NCBI GenBank assembly: GCA_029287235.1
Contig: JARFRM010000254.1
Span: 1-49,181 of the forward strand
Reading direction: 5' to 3'
DNA from: Thermoanaerobaculales bacterium
GTDB taxonomy: Bacteria > Acidobacteriota > Thermoanaerobaculia > Thermoanaerobaculales > Sulfomarinibacteraceae
Length of the DNA: 49,181 nucleotides
Shown here: positions 16,701 through 23,576 of the stretch, piece by piece
How the letters are laid out: each line of letters starts with the position of its first letter
How positions within the stretch are numbered: the stretch's first letter is position 1
Notes under the pieces: generated by a model
What the model was told of the DNA's origin: nothing
The model's input: only the letters and a program-made list of their open reading frames with translations
Database searches by the model: none
Program-made: the position numbers and the translations under genes

Positions 16701-18518
16701 ATGGCGGGAGTAAGAATAGTTTACGACGAGAAGGCAATCCAGACCCTCGATGCCCTCGAGCACATCCGTCTGCGCACGGGGATGTACATCGGCCGCATCG
16801 GTGACGGCTCCAACCCCGCCGACGGGATTTACGTCATGCTCAAGGAGGTCGTCGACAACGCCGTCGACGAGTTCATCATGGGCCAGGGCAAGAGAATCGT
16901 CATCCAACGCGACGGTCCGGAGGTCACGGTCCGGGACTACGGCCGCGGGATTCCCCTCGGAAAGGTCGTCGATTGCGTGTCGAAGATCAACACCGGCGGC
17001 AAGTACAACGACGATGTCTTCCAGTTTTCGGTGGGACTCAACGGGGTCGGCAACAAGGCGGTCAATGCACTTTCCTCCGATTTCGAGGTGGCCAGCTTCC
17101 GCGACGGGAAGTTCAAGCGGGCGACCTTCGAGCGCGGCAAAAAGAAAAGCGAAAAGGGCGGCAAGGAAGCCAAGGAACGTTCCGGCACCCTCATCCGTTT
17201 CGTGCCGGACCCCGAGATCTTCGGCGATTTTGAGTGGCGCGAAGAGTACCTCGAGCACCGTCTGCGTTATTACGCCTTCCTCAACAGTGGACTGACCCTC
17301 GACTACAACGGGATGAAATACGTATCGAGGGACGGCCTCGCCGATCTCCTCGCCTACGAGCTCGGCGACGAGATGGCCCTTTATGAACCCATGCACTGCA
17401 AGCTCGACCGGCTCGAGTTCTCCTTCGCCCACACCCACGCCTACGGTGAGAACTATTTCAGCTTCGTCAACGGCCAGTACACCAACGACGGCGGGACTCA
17501 CCAGAGCGCGTTCCGGGAGGGCATCCTCAAGGGCGTCAACGAGTTCGCCAAGAATGGCTTCGCCGGCGAGGACGTCCGCGACGGTCTCATCGGCGCGGTG
17601 GCGGTCAAGGTTCAGGACCCGGTCTTCGAGTCCCAGACCAAGAACAAGCTCGGCTCCACCGAGGTCCGCTCGTGGATCGTCAATGCGGTCAAAGAACAGG
17701 TCGTTCTGTGGCTGCACAAGAACAAGGAGGACGCCGACAAGCTCCTCGAGAAGGTCAAGAACAACCGGCGGGTACGCAAGGAGCTCTCGGCGATCAAGAA
17801 GGAAGCGCGCGAGCGGGCCAAAAAAGTCGCCATCCGCATCCCCAAGCTCATCGACTGCAAGGCCCACCTCTCCGACGCCAAAGGCAAGAGGCGCGAGGAG
17901 ACCACGATCTTTCTGACCGAGGGCGACTCGGCCGGCGGCGCCATGATCCAGGCCCGTGATGTCCAGACCCAGGCCATCTACTCGCTGAAGGGCAAACCCC
18001 TCAACACCCACGGTCTCGGACGCGAGGCGGTCTACAAGAACGAAGAGCTCTACAACATCATGCGCGCCCTCGGCATCGAGGAGGACCTCGAGCGTCTGCG
18101 CTACAACCGGGTGGTCATCGCCACCGACGCCGATGTCGACGGGATGCACATCCGCAATCTGCTGCTGACGTATTTCCTGCGCTTTTTCGAGGAGTTGGTT
18201 TCGTCGGGCCATGTCTACATCCTCGACACACCCATCTTTCGCGTGCGGAACAAGAAGGAGACGATCTACTGCTACTCCGAGGCCGAGCGAGACGCGGCCG
18301 TCGAGAATCTCAAGAACAACGAGGTGACCCGCTTCAAGGGCCTCGGTGAGATCAGCCCGAAGGAGTTCAAGCAGTTCATCTCCTCAGACGATCACCTCCG
18401 CCGAGTCGTGCTGGGCTCCATGGGCGACGTCAAACAGGCCCTCGACTTCTTCATGGGCAAGAACACTCCTGCGCGCAAGGAGTACATCATCGAGCATTTG
18501 ATTGCCGATATTGCTTGA
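16701..18518 (+). CDS. parE: DNA topoisomerase IV subunit B (ParE-like)
   Basis: This is the ATPase subunit of a type IIA topoisomerase that acts with ParC to decatenate chromosomes. The GHKL ATPase domain shows EVVDNAVDEF (Glu49, Asn53), DYGRGIP and GGKYNDDVFQFSVGLNGVG. The transducer has QTKNKLGS, and the TOPRIM domain TEGDSAGG (406-413) and TDADVDGMHI binds magnesium. At 605 residues it is shorter than GyrB and resembles the topo IV B subunit of Bacteroidota. The downstream partner is the matching ParC-like gene, separated by a 61-base perfect hairpin. ATG 16701 directly precedes the conserved RIVYDEKAIQTLDALEHIR. Without a second gyrase pair to compare, ParE versus GyrB is judged from length and from the ParC partner. 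Confidence 0.88.
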   Translation: MAGVRIVYDEKAIQTLDALEHIRLRTGMYIGRIGDGSNPADGIYVMLKEVVDNAVDEFIMGQGKRIVIQRDGPEVTVRDYGRGIPLGKVVDCVSKINTGGKYNDDVFQFSVGLNGVGNKAVNALSSDFEVASFRDGKFKRATFERGKKKSEKGGKEAKERSGTLIRFVPDPEIFGDFEWREEYLEHRLRYYAFLNSGLTLDYNGMKYVSRDGLADLLAYELGDEMALYEPMHCKLDRLEFSFAHTHAYGENYFSFVNGQYTNDGGTHQSAFREGILKGVNEFAKNGFAGEDVRDGLIGAVAVKVQDPVFESQTKNKLGSTEVRSWIVNAVKEQVVLWLHKNKEDADKLLEKVKNNRRVRKELSAIKKEARERAKKVAIRIPKLIDCKAHLSDAKGKRREETTIFLTEGDSAGGAMIQARDVQTQAIYSLKGKPLNTHGLGREAVYKNEELYNIMRALGIEEDLERLRYNRVVIATDADVDGMHIRNLLLTYFLRFFEELVSSGHVYILDTPIFRVRNKKETIYCYSEAERDAAVENLKNNEVTRFKGLGEISPKEFKQFISSDDHLRRVVLGSMGDVKQALDFFMGKNTPARKEYIIEHLIADIA

Positions 18519-18530
18519 ACGATCCACTCT

Positions 18531-18591
18531 CTCCGTTTTTTGTGTTGATTTCAGTCGGCAAGGCCGACTGAAATCAACACAAAAAACGGAG
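18531..18591. promoter_or_regulatory. Perfect 29-bp hairpin between parE and parC
   Basis: The left arm 18531-18559 and the right arm 18563-18591 are exact reverse complements over 29 bases, with loop AAG (18560-18562). The arms start CTCCGTTTTTT and end CAGTCGGC at the loop. The hairpin begins 12 bases after the parE stop and ends one base before the parC Shine-Dalgarno region (CAGGAGAG, 18593-18600). The T-run lies inside the stem, so it is not a standard intrinsic terminator. It might control parC expression, bind a protein, or be an inserted mobile palindrome. Confidence 0.9.
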
Positions 18592-18602
18592 TCAGGAGAG
18601 CC

Positions 18603-20591
18603 ATGACGAGAGTAAAGCACTTAATGGGGCAGAACTTCATCGAGTACGCCTCATACGTGATCATGGATCGCGCGATCCCCGATCTGCGTGACGGCTTCAA
18701 ACCGGTGCAGCGAAGGATCATGACGACCCTCGCCAAGATGGACGACGGCAAGTTCCACAAGGTCGCCAACGTCATCGGCGACACCATGAAGCTCCACCCG
18801 CACGGCGACGCCTCCATCGGCGACGCCCTCGTCGTCCTGGCCAACAAAGAGTATTTCATCGAGCGGCAGGGCAACTTCGGCAACATCATCACCGGGCACA
18901 GCGCCGCGGCGCCGCGATATATCGAGTGCCGGCTCACCGATCTCGCCAGAGAGACCCTCTTTCACAAGGCCATCACCGAGTACCGGCCGTCCTACGACGG
19001 TCGCAACGAGGAGCCCGTGGTCCTCCCGGCCAAGCTCCCGGTCCTGCTGCTCGCCGGCGCCGAGGGGATCGCTGTCGGGATGTCCACCAAGATCCTGCCG
19101 CACAACTTCTCAGAGCTCCTCGAAGCCCAGATCAAAATCCTCAGAAACGAGCCCATGGAGATCGTCCCCGACTTCGCCACCGGCGGGCTCATGGATGTCA
19201 GCGAGTACAACGACGGACTCGGCAAGGTCAGGGTCCGGGCTCGGATCGAGAGCAAGGACCCCAAGACCATCGTCATCCGCGAGATCCCGCCGACGACCAC
19301 TACCGAGGGGCTCATCGCTTCCATGGAGTCGGCCTCGCAGAAGGGCAAGCTCAAAATCGGCTCCATCGACGACTTCACCACCGACCGGGTGGAGATCGAG
19401 GTCGGCCTGCCCCGCGGGGTCTACGCCGAAGAGGTGATTCCACAGCTCTACGCCCACACCGACTGTGAGGCATCGGTCAGCTGCAACATGGTGATGATCA
19501 AGGACGACCGCCCGGTGGAGATCGGCGTCTCCGAGATGCTCTGTTATCTCACCGACCGCCTGCGCGGGATCATCAGGGCGGAGCTCGAGCTCGAGCTGGG
19601 GCAGCTCGAAGACAAGAAGCACTGGCTCGATCTCGAACGGATCTTCATCGAGAACCGGATCTACAAGCGGATCGAGGACGCCACCACCGCCGAGCAGGTC
19701 GTCCACGAGGTTCGGGTCGGTCTCGAGCCCTTCCTGACCGAGCTCGACCGTGACCTGACCGATGACGACATCGACCGGCTGCTCAAGATCCCCATCCGCC
19801 GGATCTCTCAGTACGACATCGACAAGAACCGCACCGATATCGCGGCCACCATCAAGGCCATCAAGAAGGTCCGCGCCAAGCTGCGAAAGCTCACCGAGAC
19901 CACCATCGAGTGGCTCGAGGAGATCCTCGCCAAGTTCGGCGAGCGCTGGCCGCGGCGCACCGAGATCACGAGCTTCGAGACCGTCAATGTCCGCGCGGTC
20001 GCGCGCCAGAACCTCAAGCTCGCCTACGAGACCGAGACCGGGTTCTTCGGCACCGCGGTCAAGGGCGATCGATTCCAGCTCACGGTCTCGGAGTACGACA
20101 GGATCCTGCTCATCTCGAGGGACGGCACCTACCGCGTGGTCAGCCCCGAGGAGAAGATCTTCGTACCCGGCAAGGTGATGTGGGCGGGGGTGCTCGATCC
20201 CGACGAGGGACGGAGGTTCACGGTCGTCTATCGCATGTCGGACAAGATGACCTATGGCAAGAAGATCCACATCAAGGCCTTCATCAAGGACCGCGAGTAC
20301 CAGCTGGTCAAGGATCCCAAGGGCAGGGTCGATTTCCTCATCGAGGGCGATTCCGACGATCTCGTCCACATGGATTTCGTGCCGGCCAAGCGCCAGCGGG
20401 TGCACGAGGCCGAGTTCGATCTCGCCGAGCTCGAGTTCAAGGGCGTCGGCGCCCTCGGTCGAAGGCTCGCACCCAAACCGGTGGCCAAGCTCAAGAAGGT
20501 CAAGCGGGGTGACACACCGCTGCCGGAACCGGTGGAATCCGCGGAACCCGACGCTGATGATCAGCCGGGGCTGTTTGGGGATGAGGGTTAG
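18603..20591 (+). CDS. parC: DNA topoisomerase IV subunit A (ParC-like)
   Basis: This is the DNA-cutting subunit. The winged-helix domain opens YASYVIMDRAIPDLRDGFKP, and the catalytic Tyr106 is in AAAPRYIECRLT. The tower and coiled coil follow (LELELGQLEDKKHWLDLE), then a C-terminal beta-pinwheel region (TVSEYDRILLISRDGTYRV) and an acidic tail. The quinolone-contact helix reads HPHGDASIGDAL, with alanine where E. coli GyrA has Ser83 and the second acidic residue kept. Length (662 residues) and lack of a typical GyrA box favour ParC. CAGGAGAG lies before ATG 18603, right behind the hairpin. The TAG stop (20589-20591) lies inside the first GTTAGCC unit of the following array. Confidence 0.88.
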   Translation: MTRVKHLMGQNFIEYASYVIMDRAIPDLRDGFKPVQRRIMTTLAKMDDGKFHKVANVIGDTMKLHPHGDASIGDALVVLANKEYFIERQGNFGNIITGHSAAAPRYIECRLTDLARETLFHKAITEYRPSYDGRNEEPVVLPAKLPVLLLAGAEGIAVGMSTKILPHNFSELLEAQIKILRNEPMEIVPDFATGGLMDVSEYNDGLGKVRVRARIESKDPKTIVIREIPPTTTTEGLIASMESASQKGKLKIGSIDDFTTDRVEIEVGLPRGVYAEEVIPQLYAHTDCEASVSCNMVMIKDDRPVEIGVSEMLCYLTDRLRGIIRAELELELGQLEDKKHWLDLERIFIENRIYKRIEDATTAEQVVHEVRVGLEPFLTELDRDLTDDDIDRLLKIPIRRISQYDIDKNRTDIAATIKAIKKVRAKLRKLTETTIEWLEEILAKFGERWPRRTEITSFETVNVRAVARQNLKLAYETETGFFGTAVKGDRFQLTVSEYDRILLISRDGTYRVVSPEEKIFVPGKVMWAGVLDPDEGRRFTVVYRMSDKMTYGKKIHIKAFIKDREYQLVKDPKGRVDFLIEGDSDDLVHMDFVPAKRQRVHEAEFDLAELEFKGVGALGRRLAPKPVAKLKKVKRGDTPLPEPVESAEPDADDQPGLFGDEG

Positions 20592-20643
20592 CCGTTAGCC
20601 GTTAGCCGTTAGCCGTTAGCTGTCAGCCGTTAGCCCCATCGCA
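20587..20643 (+). repeat. Heptamer array GTTAGCC (array A3)
   Basis: Seven consecutive 7-base units (four GTTAGCC, GTTAGCT, GTCAGCC, GTTAGCC) run from 20587 to 20635. The parC stop codon is part of the first unit. The array is followed by CATCGCA (20637-20643), as in arrays A1 and A4. A second copy in the same orientation follows asnB at 22521, so asnB is bracketed by direct arrays. Confidence 0.9.
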
Positions 20644-20760
20644 AGGTCGACGTTCCGGATCGGTGTCGCGATGATCGTCAGGGTTTCTGCGCCTGAATCC
20701 AATCGGGTGATTCGTTCTGCCGGCCGTCAGGGTGTTTAGGTTATCCTCACTGCAACTCGA

Positions 20761-20777
20761 AGAGGAGGCGCGAAATC
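20761..20777 (+). promoter_or_regulatory. Shine-Dalgarno and ATC start codon of asnB
   Basis: AGAGGAGG (20761-20768) is a near-perfect ribosome binding site. Six bases later comes ATC (20775-20777), then TGC for the catalytic cysteine. No ATG, GTG or TTG occurs in this frame in the stretch examined back to about 20700. TTATCC at 20741 could be part of a -10 element. Confidence 0.65.
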
Positions 20778-22532
20778 TGCGGAATTGTCGGGATCGTCGG
20801 GGGTGAGATCGAACCGGGGCTGGTAGCCCGGATGGTGGCTACTCTGCACCACCGAGGGCCGGATGACACCGGTCTTTGGGAGGGGGAAGGAGCCCACCTC
20901 GGGCACTCACGGCTGACCATCGTCGATCTCTCTCAAACCGGTCGCCAACCCATGGAACTCGATGACCTCATCCTCGTCTACAACGGCGAGATCTACAACC
21001 ACGAGAAGTTGCGGACCGGACTCGGCGGCGATTACTGCGGAACGTCGGACTCGGAGACCCTCCTCCACCTCTACCGCGAGCACGGCGACCGATGCGTCGA
21101 GCAGATAACCGGGATGTTCGCCTTCGCGATTTGGGACCGGCGACGCCGGCGGCTTTTCATTGCCCGCGACCGGCTCGGCATCAAGCCCGTTCACTACTGG
21201 GCTCACGACGGTCAACTGGCGTTCTCCTCCGAGCTCAAGGCGCTGCTCGAGCTCGGCACGCCCTCCATCGACCGCACGGCGATCCGCGATCTCTTCACTT
21301 ACCGCCACATCCCCGCACCCAAGACCGTTTACTCGGGCATCCGGAAGCTACCTCCAGGTCACACCCTCGTCTGCCAGGACGGCCGGGTCGAAATCGGGTG
21401 CTACTGGCGGCCCGAGGTCTCATCCGAGATCAGCGACCCGCGCGAGGCCGAGGAGGGTCTCGATGCGGTGCTGAGGGTCGCGGTCCCCGAGCACCTGATG
21501 TCCGATGTGCCGGTGGGGGTCTTTCTCTCCGGTGGACTCGATTCCGCGACGGTTACCTCTCTTGTGCCGGCCGGAACCCGCACCTTTACTCTGGGTTTCG
21601 ACGTCAAGCATCGCGACGAGGCGCCGGCCGCCAGGCGTATCGCCGAGCACTTCACGACCGACCACCATGAAGTGCGCGTGGGAGAAGCGGGGCTCGAGGA
21701 TGTACTCGCCCTCCTACCGAAGCTCTTCGACGAACCCTTCGGCGACTCGGGGGCGTGGTCCAACTGGGCGGTGGCCGATCTTGCCGCGGGGCACGTCAAA
21801 GTGGCCCTGTGTGGCGAGGGCGCCGACGAGCTCTTCCTCGGCTATGACCGGCACGCGACGCAGCTCGGCCCGTCACTCAACCGGGTGTTGGGTACGGTCG
21901 GGAAGCTCGCGCCGAGGCTGAGCCTGACCGGGCGCTCGATTCAGCGCCGGAGCACGACCGGCTTCGAGCGTTTCGTCAACCTCATCTGCCCCTTCGCCCC
22001 GGCTCAACAGGAGGCGCTGCTCCACCCTGAGATCCTGGACGCAAGCGAAGACAACGCCGCGTGGTGTTTCACAGCTGAGTGGCGGGACGATCTCGACGTT
22101 CGCAAGGCCTTGCAGTGGACCGAGCTCAAGACGACACTCACCGATGGGCTGCTGACCCGGGTGGACCGCGCGAGCATGGCGCACAGCCTCGAGGTACGAC
22201 CTCCGCTGCTCGATCATCGAGTGGTCGAGTTCGCCTTGAGGCTTGCTCCGGACCTCCTTCGATCGACCAAAGGCGGACCGGGCAAGCTCGTGCTGCGGCG
22301 GCTGATGGAACCACGTCTACCTGTCGGTCACCTCGACCGGCCCAAGGGCGGATTCAACCTGCCGATCCGGCGGTGGGTCAAGAGGCGACCAGATCTGCTG
22401 CGCGGCGCCCTCGATCGGCTGGCCGACGCGAAAATCATCCGCCGGCCGCGGATCACGTCGTTCTCCAGCGAGCAAATCTGGACCATGTTGGTACTGGATC
22501 GGTGGATGACGGACAAAGCTGTTAGCTTCTAG
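20775..22532 (+). CDS. asnB: Asparagine synthase (glutamine-hydrolysing)
   Basis: The enzyme makes asparagine from aspartate, ATP and glutamine. The N-terminal class II glutaminase domain must begin with Cys1, here from CGIVGIVGGEIEPG, and has HHRGPDDTG, HSRLTIVDLS, YNGEIYNHEKL and SDSETLLHLY. The synthetase domain has the ATP loop LSGGLDSATV (Ser252-Ser257), GEGADELFLGYDRH and VDRASMAHSLEVRPPLLDH. Because the cysteine has to be N-terminal after removal of the first residue, the start should be codon 20775, which reads ATC; starting at ATG 20829 would delete the nucleophile. The last codons and the TAG (22530-22532) fall inside the next GTTAGC array, so the C-terminal AVSF is repeat-encoded. 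Total length about 585 residues. Confidence 0.9.
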   Translation: MCGIVGIVGGEIEPGLVARMVATLHHRGPDDTGLWEGEGAHLGHSRLTIVDLSQTGRQPMELDDLILVYNGEIYNHEKLRTGLGGDYCGTSDSETLLHLYREHGDRCVEQITGMFAFAIWDRRRRRLFIARDRLGIKPVHYWAHDGQLAFSSELKALLELGTPSIDRTAIRDLFTYRHIPAPKTVYSGIRKLPPGHTLVCQDGRVEIGCYWRPEVSSEISDPREAEEGLDAVLRVAVPEHLMSDVPVGVFLSGGLDSATVTSLVPAGTRTFTLGFDVKHRDEAPAARRIAEHFTTDHHEVRVGEAGLEDVLALLPKLFDEPFGDSGAWSNWAVADLAAGHVKVALCGEGADELFLGYDRHATQLGPSLNRVLGTVGKLAPRLSLTGRSIQRRSTTGFERFVNLICPFAPAQQEALLHPEILDASEDNAAWCFTAEWRDDLDVRKALQWTELKTTLTDGLLTRVDRASMAHSLEVRPPLLDHRVVEFALRLAPDLLRSTKGGPGKLVLRRLMEPRLPVGHLDRPKGGFNLPIRRWVKRRPDLLRGALDRLADAKIIRRPRITSFSSEQIWTMLVLDRWMTDKAVSF

Positions 22533-22570
22533 CCGTTAGCCGTTAGCTGTTAGCTATTAGCTTCATCGCA
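22521..22570 (+). repeat. Heptamer array GTTAGCT (array A4, left arm)
   Basis: Six units run from 22521 to 22562: GTTAGCT, TCTAGCC, GTTAGCC, GTTAGCT, GTTAGCT, ATTAGCT. The asnB stop TAG is in the second unit, so the array reaches 9 bases into the gene. CATCGCA follows at 22564-22570. It forms an inverted pair with 23031-23058. Confidence 0.9.
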
Positions 22571-22610
22571 AAGGACGAAGAGCCAGAAGGACGGAGCTTG
22601 TGAGGATGGA

Positions 22611-22970
22611 CTAGGAGGTCTGATTCAGGGTTTGGATCAGGCTGTTGAGCATTCTCTTGACTTCGTTGACTTTCGAGTCGAGATCTTCGTACGAGCTGTC
22701 TGAAAGGTAGCCGAGGTCTTTCGCGAGCAGGATCTGGTATTCGGCTTCGCTGGCTGATCCTGCCGCGATGATCAGGAATCTCGCGAAATCCTTGTCTGTT
22801 TCTCTTCCACACCCTTCGGCGATGTTCGACGTAATCGACACCACGGATTTGCGGAGATGCGCGGTCAATCCAAAGCGCTCATCCGCAGGAAAGCTCTGAG
22901 ACGAGCGGTAGACACCGAGAACGAATCTGTGCGCTTTCTCCCAAACCTTCAACTCGCGAAAATCCTTCAA
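22611..22970 (-). CDS. Four-helix bundle protein, 23S rRNA IVS (S23) family
   Basis: A 119-residue all-helical protein matches the S23/IVP family: DFRELKVWEKAHRFVLGVY, FPADERFGLTAHLRKSVVSI, SNIAEGCGRETDKDFARFL and SASEAEYQILLAKDLGYL are the four hallmark segments. The family was first found inside 23S rRNA intervening sequences and also occurs as free-standing genes, with relatives (Avd) acting in diversity-generating retroelements. It forms a basic-surfaced pentamer thought to bind nucleic acid. The start is TTG 22970, with GAGGAGG 5 bases upstream. A possible promoter (TTGACC and GATTGT, 16 bases apart) lies between the gene and the right array. No 23S rRNA gene or reverse transcriptase is nearby. 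Confidence 0.88.
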   Translation of the reverse strand: MKDFRELKVWEKAHRFVLGVYRSSQSFPADERFGLTAHLRKSVVSITSNIAEGCGRETDKDFARFLIIAAGSASEAEYQILLAKDLGYLSDSSYEDLDSKVNEVKRMLNSLIQTLNQTS

Positions 22971-23030
22971 TCAACCCTCCTCGAAGGCACAATCATCACT
23001 CCGGCCTCCCGGTCAACGGGCTGTGATGGA

Positions 23031-23058
23031 GCTAACGGCTAAAAGCTAATAGCTAAAG
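23031..23058 (-). repeat. Heptamer array, inverted (array A4, right arm)
   Basis: Plus-strand units GCTAACG, GCTAAAA, GCTAATA and GCTAAAG are the reverse complement of the GTTAGC-type word. On the minus strand the array starts about 10 bases after the stop codon of the GYD-domain gene. It can pair with the array at 22521-22562. Confidence 0.88.
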
Positions 23059-23068
23059 GCTTTAACAC

Positions 23069-23371
23069 CTACGGCTGAACCTCCTCCAGCAGCCCCAAGA
23101 ACTCGTCATACTCCATCGCCTGCCACGACTCCGCCGAGACGGCGCCCTCGGCACGGGAGATGACCGAGACCTTGTGCGCGGTCTCGACATCGGGCGCGTC
23201 GTAGACATCCATGAAGTCATAGGGCCCAAGGATCGCGTAGTGCGAGTGCCAGGTCACCTCCGGGCAGGCGGTCTTGACCTTCTTGAGCCAGGCGCGGCCC
23301 ATGGCGCGGCGCACCTCCGCGTCGTGCAGGCTCTCCGGGGCGAGACGGGTCATCAAAACAAAGCGCGGCAT
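23069..23371 (-). CDS. GYD domain protein
   Basis: A 100-residue protein with the GYD-domain pattern: it starts PRFVLMTRLAPESL, then VKTACPEVTWHSHYAILGPYDF and MDVYDAPDVETAHKVSVI. GYD proteins are small ferredoxin-like domains; the core motif of this one is LGPYDF in place of GxYD. Function is unknown. ATG 23371 is chosen because AAGGAGG precedes it by 6 bases and the family motif starts there. It converges on asnB with the S23 cassette in between. Confidence 0.8.
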   Translation of the reverse strand: MPRFVLMTRLAPESLHDAEVRRAMGRAWLKKVKTACPEVTWHSHYAILGPYDFMDVYDAPDVETAHKVSVISRAEGAVSAESWQAMEYDEFLGLLEEVQP

Positions 23372-23576
23372 GGCACACCTCCTTGCGGGTTGTCCTACCA
23401 CGATAGCGCGATTCCCCACCTGATATCAAAACCGAGTCGATTCGTGATGACAAACACCGCACCTCGACCTATTTTCAGAACACAGACACAGGAAGCAGAC
23501 AGACCGAAGATCACTTCCGGGCGATGCCGAGCCGGGAAGTGCGTCTTCGATTGCGACCCGAATAGGGGAGGACAGG

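Larger units (their letters stand above)
22521..23058. mobile_element. Candidate cassette: S23-like gene between inverted heptamer arrays
   Basis: A four-helix-bundle gene is enclosed by inverted GTTAGCY arrays, each of which touches or nearly touches the stop codon of a convergent flanking gene (asnB on the left, the GYD-domain gene on the right, 10 bases away). The whole unit is 538 bases. No transposase or target-site duplication is visible, so mobility is a hypothesis. Confidence 0.4.

Noticed and set aside
16527-18212. Minus-strand frame of about 560 codons opposite parE
   Set aside because: parE carries all expected motifs in the plus frame; the antisense frame arises from GC-rich codon usage.
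18531-18591. Ordinary rho-independent terminator of parE
   Set aside because: The T-run is inside the stem and not after it, and the hairpin leads directly into the parC ribosome binding site.
20587-20643. CRISPR array
   Set aside because: The units are 7 bases long with no spacers and no cas genes nearby.
22611-22970. Diversity-generating retroelement accessory gene (Avd)
   Set aside because: No reverse transcriptase, template repeat or variable target gene occurs in the window.
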